Assembly (NCBI GenBank): GCA_009377395.1
Contig: WHUB01000002.1
Location: 47,231-111,230 of the forward strand
Origin: Actinophytocola sp.
GTDB lineage: Bacteria > Actinomycetota > Actinomycetes > Mycobacteriales > Pseudonocardiaceae
Direction of reading: 5' to 3'
DNA length: 64,000 bases
Shown in pieces: positions 7,694 to 14,746 of the stretch (positions are counted from its first letter, which is position 1; every line of letters begins with the position of its first letter). The position numbers and the translations under genes are program-made. A model generated the notes under the pieces. That model worked only from the letters and a program-made list of their open reading frames with translations, ran no database searches and was not told where the DNA came from.

Positions 7694-9040
7694 CTACCCC
7701 CGGGGCCGCAGCGTCATCGGGATGCCGTTGGCTGGGCGCAGCGTGACCGCCGTCAGCGCCTGCGGCTGGTGCCCCGGCACGAGGTCGAGCTCGAACCGCT
7801 GCGTGATCGTGGCGAGCAGCAGCACCGCCTCCAGCATCGCGAAGCCACCGCCGACGCACTGCCGCCGCCCGCCACCGAACGGCAGGTAGGCGAGCCGGTG
7901 CCGTTCCGGGGCACCCGGCAGGAAACGACGCGGGTCGAACCCCTCCGGGTTCGGCCAATGGTCCGGGTTGCGGTGCACCAGGTACGGCGGCGTGGCGACG
8001 ACGCTGCCCGCGGGCACCGAGATGCCGTCGAGCTCGTCGGCCTGGCGGGCCTCCCGCTCGATCATCCAGGCCGGTGGGTAGAGCCGCATGGACTCGGAGA
8101 GCACGGCCGACGTCCACTCCAGCTTGCCCAGGTCGGCCGCAGTGGCAGCGCGGCCGGAGAGCACGTCGTCGACCTCGGCGACGAGCCGCTGCCGGGCGTC
8201 CGGGTGACGGGAGAGCAGCAGCAGCGTCCACGCCAGGGCGTTGGCGGTGGTCTCGTGCCCGGCGAGCAGGACGGTCATCAGCTCGTCGCGGACCTGCTGC
8301 TCGTCGAGCGGGTTGCCGTCATCGTCGCGGGCGGCGAGCAGGGCGTCGAGTAGGTCCCTCTCGTCTTTGCCGGCCGGTGTGGCGCGGCGGCGCGTGATCA
8401 GGCCGTCGACCACGCCGCGCAGATGCCGCTCGGCGCCCCTGGCGCGCAGCCGGGCCGGCGTCGGCCAGCGGTGATAGTCCGGCACCAGCAGGAACAGCGG
8501 GTGGCGCACCACCTTCACGAAGGCCGTCAGCACAGTCTCCAACGCGGGACCCATCTCGCCCGCCTCGCCGCTGAGGTCGGCGCTGAACAGCGCACGTCCG
8601 ACGACATCGAGGGTGAGCGCGCTCATCTCGTCGGCGACGTCGACGACGCTGCCACCGCCGAGCGCCGCCCAGCGGTCCATGGCGCTGCCTGCGGCGTCGA
8701 CCATGGCCGGGGCGAACGCGTCGATGCGCCTGCGGGCGAACATCGGCTGCACTAACCTGCGCTGCCGCGCCCAGCTCTCGTCCTCGTTGGTGAGCAGGCC
8801 GTTGCCAAGCAGCTCGGTAAGCGGACGGTAGGTGCGCGCCTTGCGGTAGTTGTCCTGGTAGCCGACCAGCACCTGCCCGACGAGCTCCGGCCGGGAGGTG
8901 AGCACGAGCTGGTTGCCGCGCGGCAGCGGGATCCGCACCAGGTCTTGGTCCCGGGTGAGCGACGAGATGGCGACGAGCGGGTCCGCGCGCAGCGTGGGCA
9001 GGAACCGCAGTGCCTCGCGTCCGCTGAGTTCTCGCGCCAT
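7694..9040 (-). CDS. Cytochrome P450
   Basis: The 448-residue haem monooxygenase shows the I-helix oxygen-binding motif LAGHETTANAL, the K-helix ESMRLYPPAW (ExxR), the meander sequence FDPRRFLP and the haem loop FGGGRRQCVG with the iron-ligating Cys near residue 395. There is no N-terminal anchor, so it is soluble. The sequence style (RQRRLVQPMFARRRI) is of the bacterial P450 group that resembles CYP4/CYP102 class enzymes, often fatty acid or terpene hydroxylases; substrate unknown. No ferredoxin or reductase gene is nearby. The ATG at 9040 has a GGGAGG site six bases upstream. It stands alone, 57 bases after the transporter gene. Confidence 0.93.
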   Translation of the reverse strand: MARELSGREALRFLPTLRADPLVAISSLTRDQDLVRIPLPRGNQLVLTSRPELVGQVLVGYQDNYRKARTYRPLTELLGNGLLTNEDESWARQRRLVQPMFARRRIDAFAPAMVDAAGSAMDRWAALGGGSVVDVADEMSALTLDVVGRALFSADLSGEAGEMGPALETVLTAFVKVVRHPLFLLVPDYHRWPTPARLRARGAERHLRGVVDGLITRRRATPAGKDERDLLDALLAARDDDGNPLDEQQVRDELMTVLLAGHETTANALAWTLLLLSRHPDARQRLVAEVDDVLSGRAATAADLGKLEWTSAVLSESMRLYPPAWMIEREARQADELDGISVPAGSVVATPPYLVHRNPDHWPNPEGFDPRRFLPGAPERHRLAYLPFGGGRRQCVGGGFAMLEAVLLLATITQRFELDLVPGHQPQALTAVTLRPANGIPMTLRPRG

Positions 9041-9073
9041 CGCCGCCTCCCTGCTCGATGGGACTTATACAAG

Positions 9074-9101
9074 CGTCTATCCACCGGGCAGCCGGTGTCA
9101 A
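9074..9101 (-). promoter_or_regulatory. Possible P450 promoter
   Basis: On the minus strand a perfect TTGACA (9101-9096) overlaps the stop codon of the upstream transporter gene, with TAGACG (9079-9074) 16 bases further on and a TATAAG a few bases later. Either could be the -10. The following 5' leader would be about 30 bases and carries the GGGAGG site. Confidence 0.4.
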
Positions 9102-9697
9102 GCGAAGGTCTGCACCCCGGCGACGACCGCGAAGGCGGCGAAGGCGAAGCCCGACACCCGGTGCAGCAGGCGCGGGTCGATGCGGGAGCGCACCTTGCGG
9201 CCGAGCAGCACCGCCACCCCGGCGACGGCGACGAGCGCGGCGAACGACCCGAGCCCGACCGCGAGCGGCGCGCCCCAGCGCGCGGCGAGCCCGACGGTCG
9301 CGAGCTGCGAGGCGTCCCCGAGCTCGGCGGCGAAGAGGACGCCGAACGACGTCAGCGCCGCCCGGCCGAACGACACCGGGCGAGCGCCGTGGTGGCTGGC
9401 GTCCTCCGCGCCGTCGCGCACCGGAGCGAAACCTTCCCGCAGCAGCAGGTAAGCACCGACGCCGAACAGCAGCGCCACCACGCCGGTCACCAGCATGTCC
9501 GGCAGCAGTCGCAACGCACCGCCGAACAGCGCCGCCACGGTGACGTGCACCGCGAACGCCGCACTGACCCCGGCGAACACCGGCAGCGCGCGGTAGCGCG
9601 TGGTCAGCACCAGCGTGGCCACCAGCGTCTTGTCCGGCAGCTCGACCGCGAAGACCAGCGCGAACGCGCTGAGCAGTGCCAGCAATTCGGTCGTCAT
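9098..9697 (-). CDS. TMEM165/GDT1 (UPF0016) family cation transporter
   Basis: The 199-residue membrane protein contains the family's two inverted repeats, each with a short acidic signature: AVELPDKT near residue 20 and AAELGDASQ near residue 125 (consensus E-x-G-D-K/R-T/S). About six hydrophobic helices surround a central charged loop (REGFAPVRDGAEDASHHGAR). Family members move Mn2+ or Ca2+ in exchange for protons, in bacteria usually for manganese export; the P in the first motif (ELPD) is a common bacterial variant. ATG 9697 was chosen over the track start because of an AGG site and because the protein begins at its first helix. Two inverted repeats lie upstream. Confidence 0.85.
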   Translation of the reverse strand: MTTELLALLSAFALVFAVELPDKTLVATLVLTTRYRALPVFAGVSAAFAVHVTVAALFGGALRLLPDMLVTGVVALLFGVGAYLLLREGFAPVRDGAEDASHHGARPVSFGRAALTSFGVLFAAELGDASQLATVGLAARWGAPLAVGLGSFAALVAVAGVAVLLGRKVRSRIDPRLLHRVSGFAFAAFAVVAGVQTFA

Positions 9698-9710
9698 GAT
9701 TACCTGCGTC

Positions 9711-9779
9711 CCCTTTCCATTCCACGCTAACGGAAAGGGAATACGAAGGTCCATATTATCGGAATTGCTAATCGCAATT
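9711..9779. promoter_or_regulatory. AT-rich leader of the GDT1 gene with two inverted repeats
   Basis: Between the end of the peptidase gene and the GDT1 start lie GGAAAGGG/CCCTTTCC (arms 9711-9718 and 9732-9739) and AATTGC-TAATC-GCAATT (9763-9779), embedded in sequence much richer in A+T than the genome. A metal-responsive operator would suit a cation exporter. I cannot fit the region to the yybP-ykoY manganese riboswitch consensus. Confidence 0.4.
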
Positions 9780-9813
9780 TTTGTCGCGCGGCTGCCCTAT
9801 TTTTCGGCGCGCC

Positions 9814-11832
9814 TCAATCACATTTTCCGCGCGCCAGTCGCTGCAACAGGAACTCGAACACCAGCGCCCACTTGACCGCCCGCTGCTCGTTGTCGGCGGC
9901 GCCGCCGTGGCCGCCCTCGATGTTCTCGTAGTAGCGCACGTCGAGATCGAGCTCACGCATCCGCGCCACCATCTTGCGGGCGTGGCCGGGGTGCACCCGG
10001 TCGTCGCGGGTGGACGTCATCAGCAGCGTCGGCGGATAGGTCCGGTCTGGCGCGACGTTGTGATACGGCGAGTATTTCCGCAGGTAGGCGCGGTCGTCGG
10101 CGTCGTCGGGGTCGCCGTACTCCGCCATCCAGGACGCCCCGGCGAGCAGCAGGTGGTAGCGCAGCATGTCCAGCAGCGGCACCGAGCTGACCACCGCGCC
10201 GAACAGCTCCGGGTAACGGGTCAGCATGACGCCGGTGAGCAGCCCGCCGTTGCTGCCGCCCTCGACGCCGAGCCGGTCGGCGGTGGTAATGCCGCGCTCG
10301 ACGAGGTCGCGAGCGACGGCGGCGAAATCCTCGTACACCCGCAGCCGGTTCCGTTTCTGCACGGATTGGTGCCAGTGCGGTCCGTATTCCCCGCCACCCC
10401 GGATATTGGCCACCACATAGGTGCCGCCGCGCGCCAGCCAGGACCGGCCGACAATTCCGCTGTAGGACGGCGTGAGCGAAATCTCGAAACCGCCGTAACC
10501 GGTGAGCAGCGCCGGTCCGTCCGGCTCTGGCGGACCGACGACGAAGTACGGGATGCGGGTGCCGTCGTCCGAGGTCGCGAAGTGCTGGGCCACCGTGAGG
10601 CCGTCGGCGTCGAACCGCGCCGGCGCCCGCTTGAGCGTCTCCAACTCGCCGCCGATCACGCCCCGGTGCAGCGTGGCGGGCTGGGTGAAGCCGCTGACGT
10701 CGAGCAAGAACTCGTCGCTGTGGTCGGGGTCGGTGCCCCGGATGTCGGCCGTGCCGACATCCGGCACGCCGGCGAGCGGCTGCCTGCGCCAGCCCTCGCC
10801 CGGGGTCAGCACGTCGAGCCTGCTCTTGACGTCGGTCAGCGTGGCGAGGATCAGGTGGTTCCGGGTCCAGGCGTGGTAGCTCAGCGAGGTGTGCTCGTCC
10901 GGCTCGAACAGCACGGTGAACTCGCGCGATCCGGCGAAGAAGTCGGCGAACCGGATGGCGAGCAGCGCCCCGGCCGGATGGGTGGCGTCGCCGATGGTCC
11001 AGTCGGAGCGGGTCTGCACCAGCAGCCACTCTCGTTCGACGTCGATCTCGGCGTCGTCGGGCACGTCGATGCGGGTGAGCTCGCCGCCGGGGCCGAGCAG
11101 GTAGTGCTCGGTGCGGTAGAAGTCGACGGCGCGGGCCACGAAGTCGCGCTCGTAGCCGGGGGTCGGGTCGTGGTACGCGACGACGGCGACGTCGTCCGGC
11201 TTGCCCTCGAACACGGTCGTCGCCTCGGACAGCGGGGTGCCGCGCCGCCAGCGCTTGGCGAGCCGGGGGTAGCCGGAGGTGGTCAGCGACCCGTCGCCGA
11301 AGTCGGTGCCGACGAAGACGTGGTCGGCGTCGATCCAGCCGACGCGGCTCTTGGCCTCCTCGAGCGCGAAGCCGTCGTCGGCGAAGGTCAGCGACTCGAG
11401 GTCGAACTCGCGGACCACGGTCGCGTCGGCGCCGCCGCGCGAGAGCTGCACCAGGCAGCGGTCGTAGCCAGGGCGCAGCACCTTCGGGCCCTGCCACACC
11501 CAGTTCTCGCCCTCGGCGGCGGCGAGCCCGTCGACGTCGATCAGCAACTGCCAGTCCGGCTCCGGCGTGCGGTACGACTCGAGCGTGGTGCGCCGCCACA
11601 GCCCGCGCGGGTGGGCGGCGTCCTGCCAGAAGTTGTAGAGGTACTCGCCCCGGCGCGCGACGTACGGGATGCGGTCGTCGGCGTCGAGCACCGCCCGGCT
11701 GTCGTCGCGCAGCTCGCCGAAGCGGGTCGACGCGGTCAGTTCGGCGAGGGCCTCGTCGTTGCGGGAGCGCACCCAGTCGAGCGCGTCCTCCCCGGTGACG
11801 TCTTCCAGCCACAGATAAGGATCGTTTTCCAC
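9814..11832 (-). CDS. Prolyl oligopeptidase family serine peptidase (S9A)
   Basis: The 672-residue protein has the S9A layout: a short N-terminal segment (DPYLWLEDVTGEDALDWV), a seven-bladed beta-propeller from about residue 60 to 400, and an alpha/beta hydrolase domain. The catalytic triad is visible: Ser527 in GGSNGGLLTG, Asp610/611 in TSTRDDRVHPGH and His642 in IEGGHGG. It cleaves short proline-containing peptides; no signal peptide is seen, so it is cytoplasmic. Start is GTG 11832, preceded by TAGCCT with seven bases between, which suggests a leaderless message. It lies downstream of the 11853 gene with a 20-base gap. Confidence 0.93.
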   Translation of the reverse strand: MENDPYLWLEDVTGEDALDWVRSRNDEALAELTASTRFGELRDDSRAVLDADDRIPYVARRGEYLYNFWQDAAHPRGLWRRTTLESYRTPEPDWQLLIDVDGLAAAEGENWVWQGPKVLRPGYDRCLVQLSRGGADATVVREFDLESLTFADDGFALEEAKSRVGWIDADHVFVGTDFGDGSLTTSGYPRLAKRWRRGTPLSEATTVFEGKPDDVAVVAYHDPTPGYERDFVARAVDFYRTEHYLLGPGGELTRIDVPDDAEIDVEREWLLVQTRSDWTIGDATHPAGALLAIRFADFFAGSREFTVLFEPDEHTSLSYHAWTRNHLILATLTDVKSRLDVLTPGEGWRRQPLAGVPDVGTADIRGTDPDHSDEFLLDVSGFTQPATLHRGVIGGELETLKRAPARFDADGLTVAQHFATSDDGTRIPYFVVGPPEPDGPALLTGYGGFEISLTPSYSGIVGRSWLARGGTYVVANIRGGGEYGPHWHQSVQKRNRLRVYEDFAAVARDLVERGITTADRLGVEGGSNGGLLTGVMLTRYPELFGAVVSSVPLLDMLRYHLLLAGASWMAEYGDPDDADDRAYLRKYSPYHNVAPDRTYPPTLLMTSTRDDRVHPGHARKMVARMRELDLDVRYYENIEGGHGGAADNEQRAVKWALVFEFLLQRLARGKCD

Positions 11833-11852
11833 TCCCGCGAGGCTAGCCGCTG

Positions 11853-13013
11853 TCAGCTCGGCCGATGCCAGCCGTTCAGCTTCACCTGCTCCGCCTGCTC
11901 CCGCTCGCGCTTGGCCAGCTCGGCATGCAGCTCCCGCAGCAGCTCCCGGTCCCGCTCGCTGAGCTGGGCCTCCGCGTCGCTGGCAGGCATCTGCACCGAC
12001 TCCTGCTGCGGCGCGCGCTCGGCGGCCTCGGCCCGCCGCAACGCGTCCTGCAGCTTCTGCACGTCGGCGTCGGAGAGCTCCGTCGTGCTTTCCACGGCGG
12101 ACTCCGGGAAGTTGACCACCCGGCTCGCGCCTTGGTCCGGCGGCTCGGCCTGGCTGTCCTCGCGCGCGTGCTCGGCGGTCTGCTGCTTCGCGGTCGGTTC
12201 GAGCTGCGGCCAGAACGACTCACCGGGCTGCCGATCCGCGCGGTGGTGTCCGTTGGTGCGGCGCGGCTCGGTCGTGGTGGACTCGGTCGGCTGGTGCGCC
12301 GCGAACGCCGGTTGCTCCGGCGGCGCGGAGAAGCCGGCAGCCGCGGGCTCGGCCTCCTGCTGTGGCCGTCGCAGCTCCCGCACCGGCGCGCTGCTCGCCG
12401 CCTCGGCGGTCAGGACCGGCATCGCGGCCGCGAGCGCCCGCTGCTGGTAGCTCGGCCAGTCCACCGCGGGCGAGGCCACCTCGACCACGGCCGGAACGCC
12501 CGCGTCGCGTAGCGCGACGGCGACCCGCTGCGCCGTCGCGGGCGGGCTGCCCTTGGCGCCGACCTCGATCAGCACGACACGTTGCGGCACCGCGCCGGGC
12601 ACCCTGCCCGCGGCGGTGTTGCGCCACACCGCGTGGACGGCGCGCAGGTCGGGCAGCGCCGCCTTGATCGGCTCGATCGCCGCCGCCACGCCCGCGTCCG
12701 GCTGGTTGTCCGCGCCGAACTGGTGCGCTGGTTCGACGTCCTGCTCGCCGACGGTCAGCTTCTCGAGCAGCGAGACGTCACCGCCGCTCGCCGCCAGCAC
12801 CTCGCCGAACTCCTGCCGTTCCGACGACCGCAGCGGAATCTCACCCGCGATGAGGGTGCCCGCGACCAACTCGGCCGCCTCGTCGGCCCGCGCCGACGCC
12901 GACAGTTGCCTGGCGTGGCCGAGCGCGCCGTCATCGATCCTGCCCGCCAGCGCCAGCAGCACGCTGTGCAGCCGCATCGGCACCGACGTCGCTTTCCCCT
13001 CGTGGTTTGCCAC
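11853..13013 (-). CDS. Unknown protein with long charged, low-complexity C-terminus
   Basis: The 386-residue protein starts at GTG 13013 behind GAGGGAG. Residues 1-200 form a folded region (LHSVLLALAGRIDDGALGHARQ, then AVHAVWRNTAAGRVPG, PQRVVLIEVGAKGSPPATAQRVAVALRDAG, DWPSYQQRALAAAMPVL). This pattern is shared with the upstream gene product, so the two look like diverged tandem paralogues. Residues about 205-386 are Gln/Glu/Ala/Pro-rich and end in a predicted coiled coil (ELHAELAKREREQAEQ). No known domain is recognised. It is 39 bases from the upstream gene and is probably in one operon with it. Confidence 0.7.
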   Translation of the reverse strand: MANHEGKATSVPMRLHSVLLALAGRIDDGALGHARQLSASARADEAAELVAGTLIAGEIPLRSSERQEFGEVLAASGGDVSLLEKLTVGEQDVEPAHQFGADNQPDAGVAAAIEPIKAALPDLRAVHAVWRNTAAGRVPGAVPQRVVLIEVGAKGSPPATAQRVAVALRDAGVPAVVEVASPAVDWPSYQQRALAAAMPVLTAEAASSAPVRELRRPQQEAEPAAAGFSAPPEQPAFAAHQPTESTTTEPRRTNGHHRADRQPGESFWPQLEPTAKQQTAEHAREDSQAEPPDQGASRVVNFPESAVESTTELSDADVQKLQDALRRAEAAERAPQQESVQMPASDAEAQLSERDRELLRELHAELAKREREQAEQVKLNGWHRPS

Positions 13014-13052
13014 CTTGCGACTCCCTCTAGCTCGCGGGTGGTGCGGACGGGC

Positions 13053-13661
13053 TCATGCCGTGGCCCCGACCGCACCGACACTGACGGGACGTGAGTTCGC
13101 CAGCGCCTCCCGGTGGTAGTCAGGCATCTCGAAGTTCTCCGGCAGCACCTCGATGCTCGGCTCGTCGTCGCCGAGCACCCGCAGCACCCGTTGCAGCTCG
13201 CCGGTCAGCCGGGGCCAGCCGGAGACGGCGGCGACCAGCAACACCCGCTTCGGGTTCCGGCCCCGTTCGTCGTGACGCCAGCTCGCGCGGACCTCACCGA
13301 CGTCCGGCCTGCCGCGCAGTGCAGCATCGAGCAACGCCGCCACCGAGTCGGGCCCGCTCGCTCGTTCCGGCGGCGTGTCGGAGAAGGTATAGCGAGGAAC
13401 AGCGGTCTCGCCGACCCGCAGCGTCGCGCTGAGCTGATGGAAGTCGGCGCCGTGCGGGATGAGCCCCTTCGACAGCAACGCGTGTTCTCGCTGGTCAAGC
13501 TCGATTCCGTGCCGGAGCAGCGACTTCGGCACGGTGCTGGCGAGCACGCTGAGCTGGCCCTCGCCGAGCCAGTCCCGGAACCGCCAGAGCGCCACGTCGG
13601 GCAGCCGGCCGGCGAGCAGGAGCAGCAGCTCGTGGCACGCCAGCTCGTCGTCGGATTCCAT
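13053..13661 (-). CDS. Unknown protein, paralogue of the downstream gene
   Basis: The 202-residue protein (ATG 13661, GGAGG site seven bases upstream) has the same order of segments as the N-terminal half of the 11853 product: LLLLLAGRLPDVALWRFRDWL, then EVRASWRHDERGRNPKRVLLVAAVSGWPRLTGELQRVLRVLG and MPDYHREALANSRPV. It lacks the long charged tail. No signal peptide or membrane helix. The pair reads as an operon. The nature of the shared fold is not recognised; the phrasing of VRASW..G..P.RVLLV could belong to an alpha/beta or effector-like domain, but I assign no function. Confidence 0.7.
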   Translation of the reverse strand: MESDDELACHELLLLLAGRLPDVALWRFRDWLGEGQLSVLASTVPKSLLRHGIELDQREHALLSKGLIPHGADFHQLSATLRVGETAVPRYTFSDTPPERASGPDSVAALLDAALRGRPDVGEVRASWRHDERGRNPKRVLLVAAVSGWPRLTGELQRVLRVLGDDEPSIEVLPENFEMPDYHREALANSRPVSVGAVGATA

Positions 13662-13785
13662 CGGCCCTCCACCGTGCACGCTGAGACACCTGCGACCGCA
13701 GCATGCCACACTCAAAGTTCACTCGTTAGAGGGGCGGCGAAACCAATCTGTGACTTACGGTATACGACAGTCGTGAGGAGGACAT

Positions 13786-14082
13786 GTGCTGGTCGCGTTC
13801 AGTGTGAGCCCGCTCGGCGGGGAGTCCGACAGCGTCGGCGAGGCGGTCGCGGAGGCGGTGCGGGTGGTCCGCGAGTCGGGTCTGCCCTGTGAGACCAACG
13901 CCATGTTCACCCTGGTGGAAGGCGACTGGGACGAGGTCATGGCCGTCGTCAAGCGGGCGACGGAGGTCGTGCAGCAGCGCGCTCCCCGGGTGAGCCTCGT
14001 GCTCAAGGCCGACGTGCGGCCGGGGCACACCGGGCAGCTCACGGCGAAGCGGGAGCGCGTCGAGCGCCACCTGACGGAGTGA
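13786..14082 (+). CDS. MTH1187/UPF0045-family (thiamine-binding type) protein
   Basis: The 98-residue ferredoxin-like protein matches the MTH1187/YkoF group: it begins [26 protein letters not shown], carries [22 protein letters not shown] and ends in [27 protein letters not shown]. Members bind thiamine or related hydroxymethylpyrimidine compounds as small homomultimers; a direct role is not proven. Start is GTG 13786 with AGGAGG (13776-13781) four bases upstream. It stands between two minus-strand genes and so has its own promoter; no TPP riboswitch is visible. Confidence 0.83.
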   Translation: MLVAFSVSPLGGESDSVGEAVAEAVRVVRESGLPCETNAMFTLVEGDWDEVMAVVKRATEVVQQRAPRVSLVLKADVRPGHTGQLTAKRERVERHLTE

Positions 14083-14085
14083 CGG

Positions 14086-14385
14086 TCAGGACGTCGTGCG
14101 CTTGAGCTCGATCTCGTAGGACGCCTGGCCGTCCTTGATCGACGTCACGACGACCTCGACGTGGTAGTCGACGCCGTCCGCCGTCATCGTGCACGTGGTG
14201 AGCTCGGCGATCTGCGCGGTCACCGGGCCCTTGCACCGCAGCTCGTCCGGCGGGGTGTTGGCCTTGCGCAGCGCGTCGGCGACGCCGTGCTCCAGGTTCT
14301 GGACGGAGATGACGTCCTCGGTGCTCGTGCCGCACCCACCGGCCGCGAGCGCCACCGCCACCGCGACCATCCCCCTGCGCACCAT
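14086..14385 (-). CDS. Small lipoprotein with DUF4333-type domain
   Basis: From ATG 14385 the 99-residue product starts MVRRGMVAVAVALAAGGCGTS, a lipoprotein signal peptide with lipobox AGGC. The mature part (EDVISVQNLEHGVADALRKANTPPDELRCKGPVTAQIAELTTCTMTADGVDYHVEVVVTSI) has two Cys that probably form a disulfide and matches the DUF4333 pattern of actinobacterial envelope proteins. It would be anchored on the outer face of the cytoplasmic membrane. Function unknown. The track's longer ORF runs upstream through an intergenic repeat. It converges with the thiamine-binding gene with three bases between stops. Confidence 0.8.
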   Translation of the reverse strand: MVRRGMVAVAVALAAGGCGTSTEDVISVQNLEHGVADALRKANTPPDELRCKGPVTAQIAELTTCTMTADGVDYHVEVVVTSIKDGQASYEIELKRTTS

Positions 14386-14746
14386 CACGTGTCCTCGCCG
14401 TCCTCTCTGCCCGCTTTCCGGTCCAGCGGGTCCAACACTAGCGCCGCGAGTGTGGAACACGGCGGCGGGAACGTGGGACACGACGTCCCGGGCGCGGGAC
14501 ACGACGCGAGGGTGAGGGGCGTCACCGCAGGGCCGCGACATCCGCCCGGCTTTGTTGGGGGTCTACAACCTCGGGGCGTGGCCGGGTGAGGGCCACGACC
14601 ATTCCGGTACCGGCAAGTAACCGGCATGCTTGCAGAAGGGAAGCGGGAATCGCCCGCTTGATCTCGACAGTGTTGTTGTTCCGGTTTCCTTGGCCGACTC
14701 ACACAGTTCCGGCCACAATCCGCGACCCCACCCAGGAGGCTCACCG
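14386..14746 (+). other. Intergenic region upstream of the carboxylase, 361 bp
   Basis: This gap holds no convincing gene. Its left part (14446-14515) is a short repeat cluster described separately. A perfect palindrome CCGGTACCGG lies at 14604-14613 and a hairpin AAGCGGG-AATCG-CCCGCTT at 14641-14659, not followed by a T run. The carboxylase Shine-Dalgarno AGGAGG is at 14734-14739. I could not find a convincing -35/-10 pair. Confidence 0.6.
14446..14515. repeat. Three degenerate copies of a GTGGGACACG-type repeat
   Basis: Three units spaced by about 23-24 bases read GTGTGGAACACGGCG, GTGGGACACGACGTC and GCGGGACACGACGCG. The same motif appears on the same strand at 35009-35085, inside a coding region. 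The units contain short dyads (GTGGAACAC, GTGGGACAC) that could form small hairpins in either strand. Confidence 0.6.

Noticed and set aside
9698-9813. yybP-ykoY manganese riboswitch upstream of the GDT1 gene
   Set aside because: The conserved loop sequences of that riboswitch cannot be found; only simple inverted repeats are present.
9781-12450. 889-residue plus-strand ORF
   Set aside because: Long but antisense to prolyl oligopeptidase, with Val/Arg/His-rich composition typical of antisense frames in GC-rich DNA. The minus-strand catalytic triad is clear.
13679-13785. TPP riboswitch before the thiamine-binding-type gene
   Set aside because: A CTGAGA occurs by chance at 13680, but the remaining conserved TPP aptamer elements are absent.
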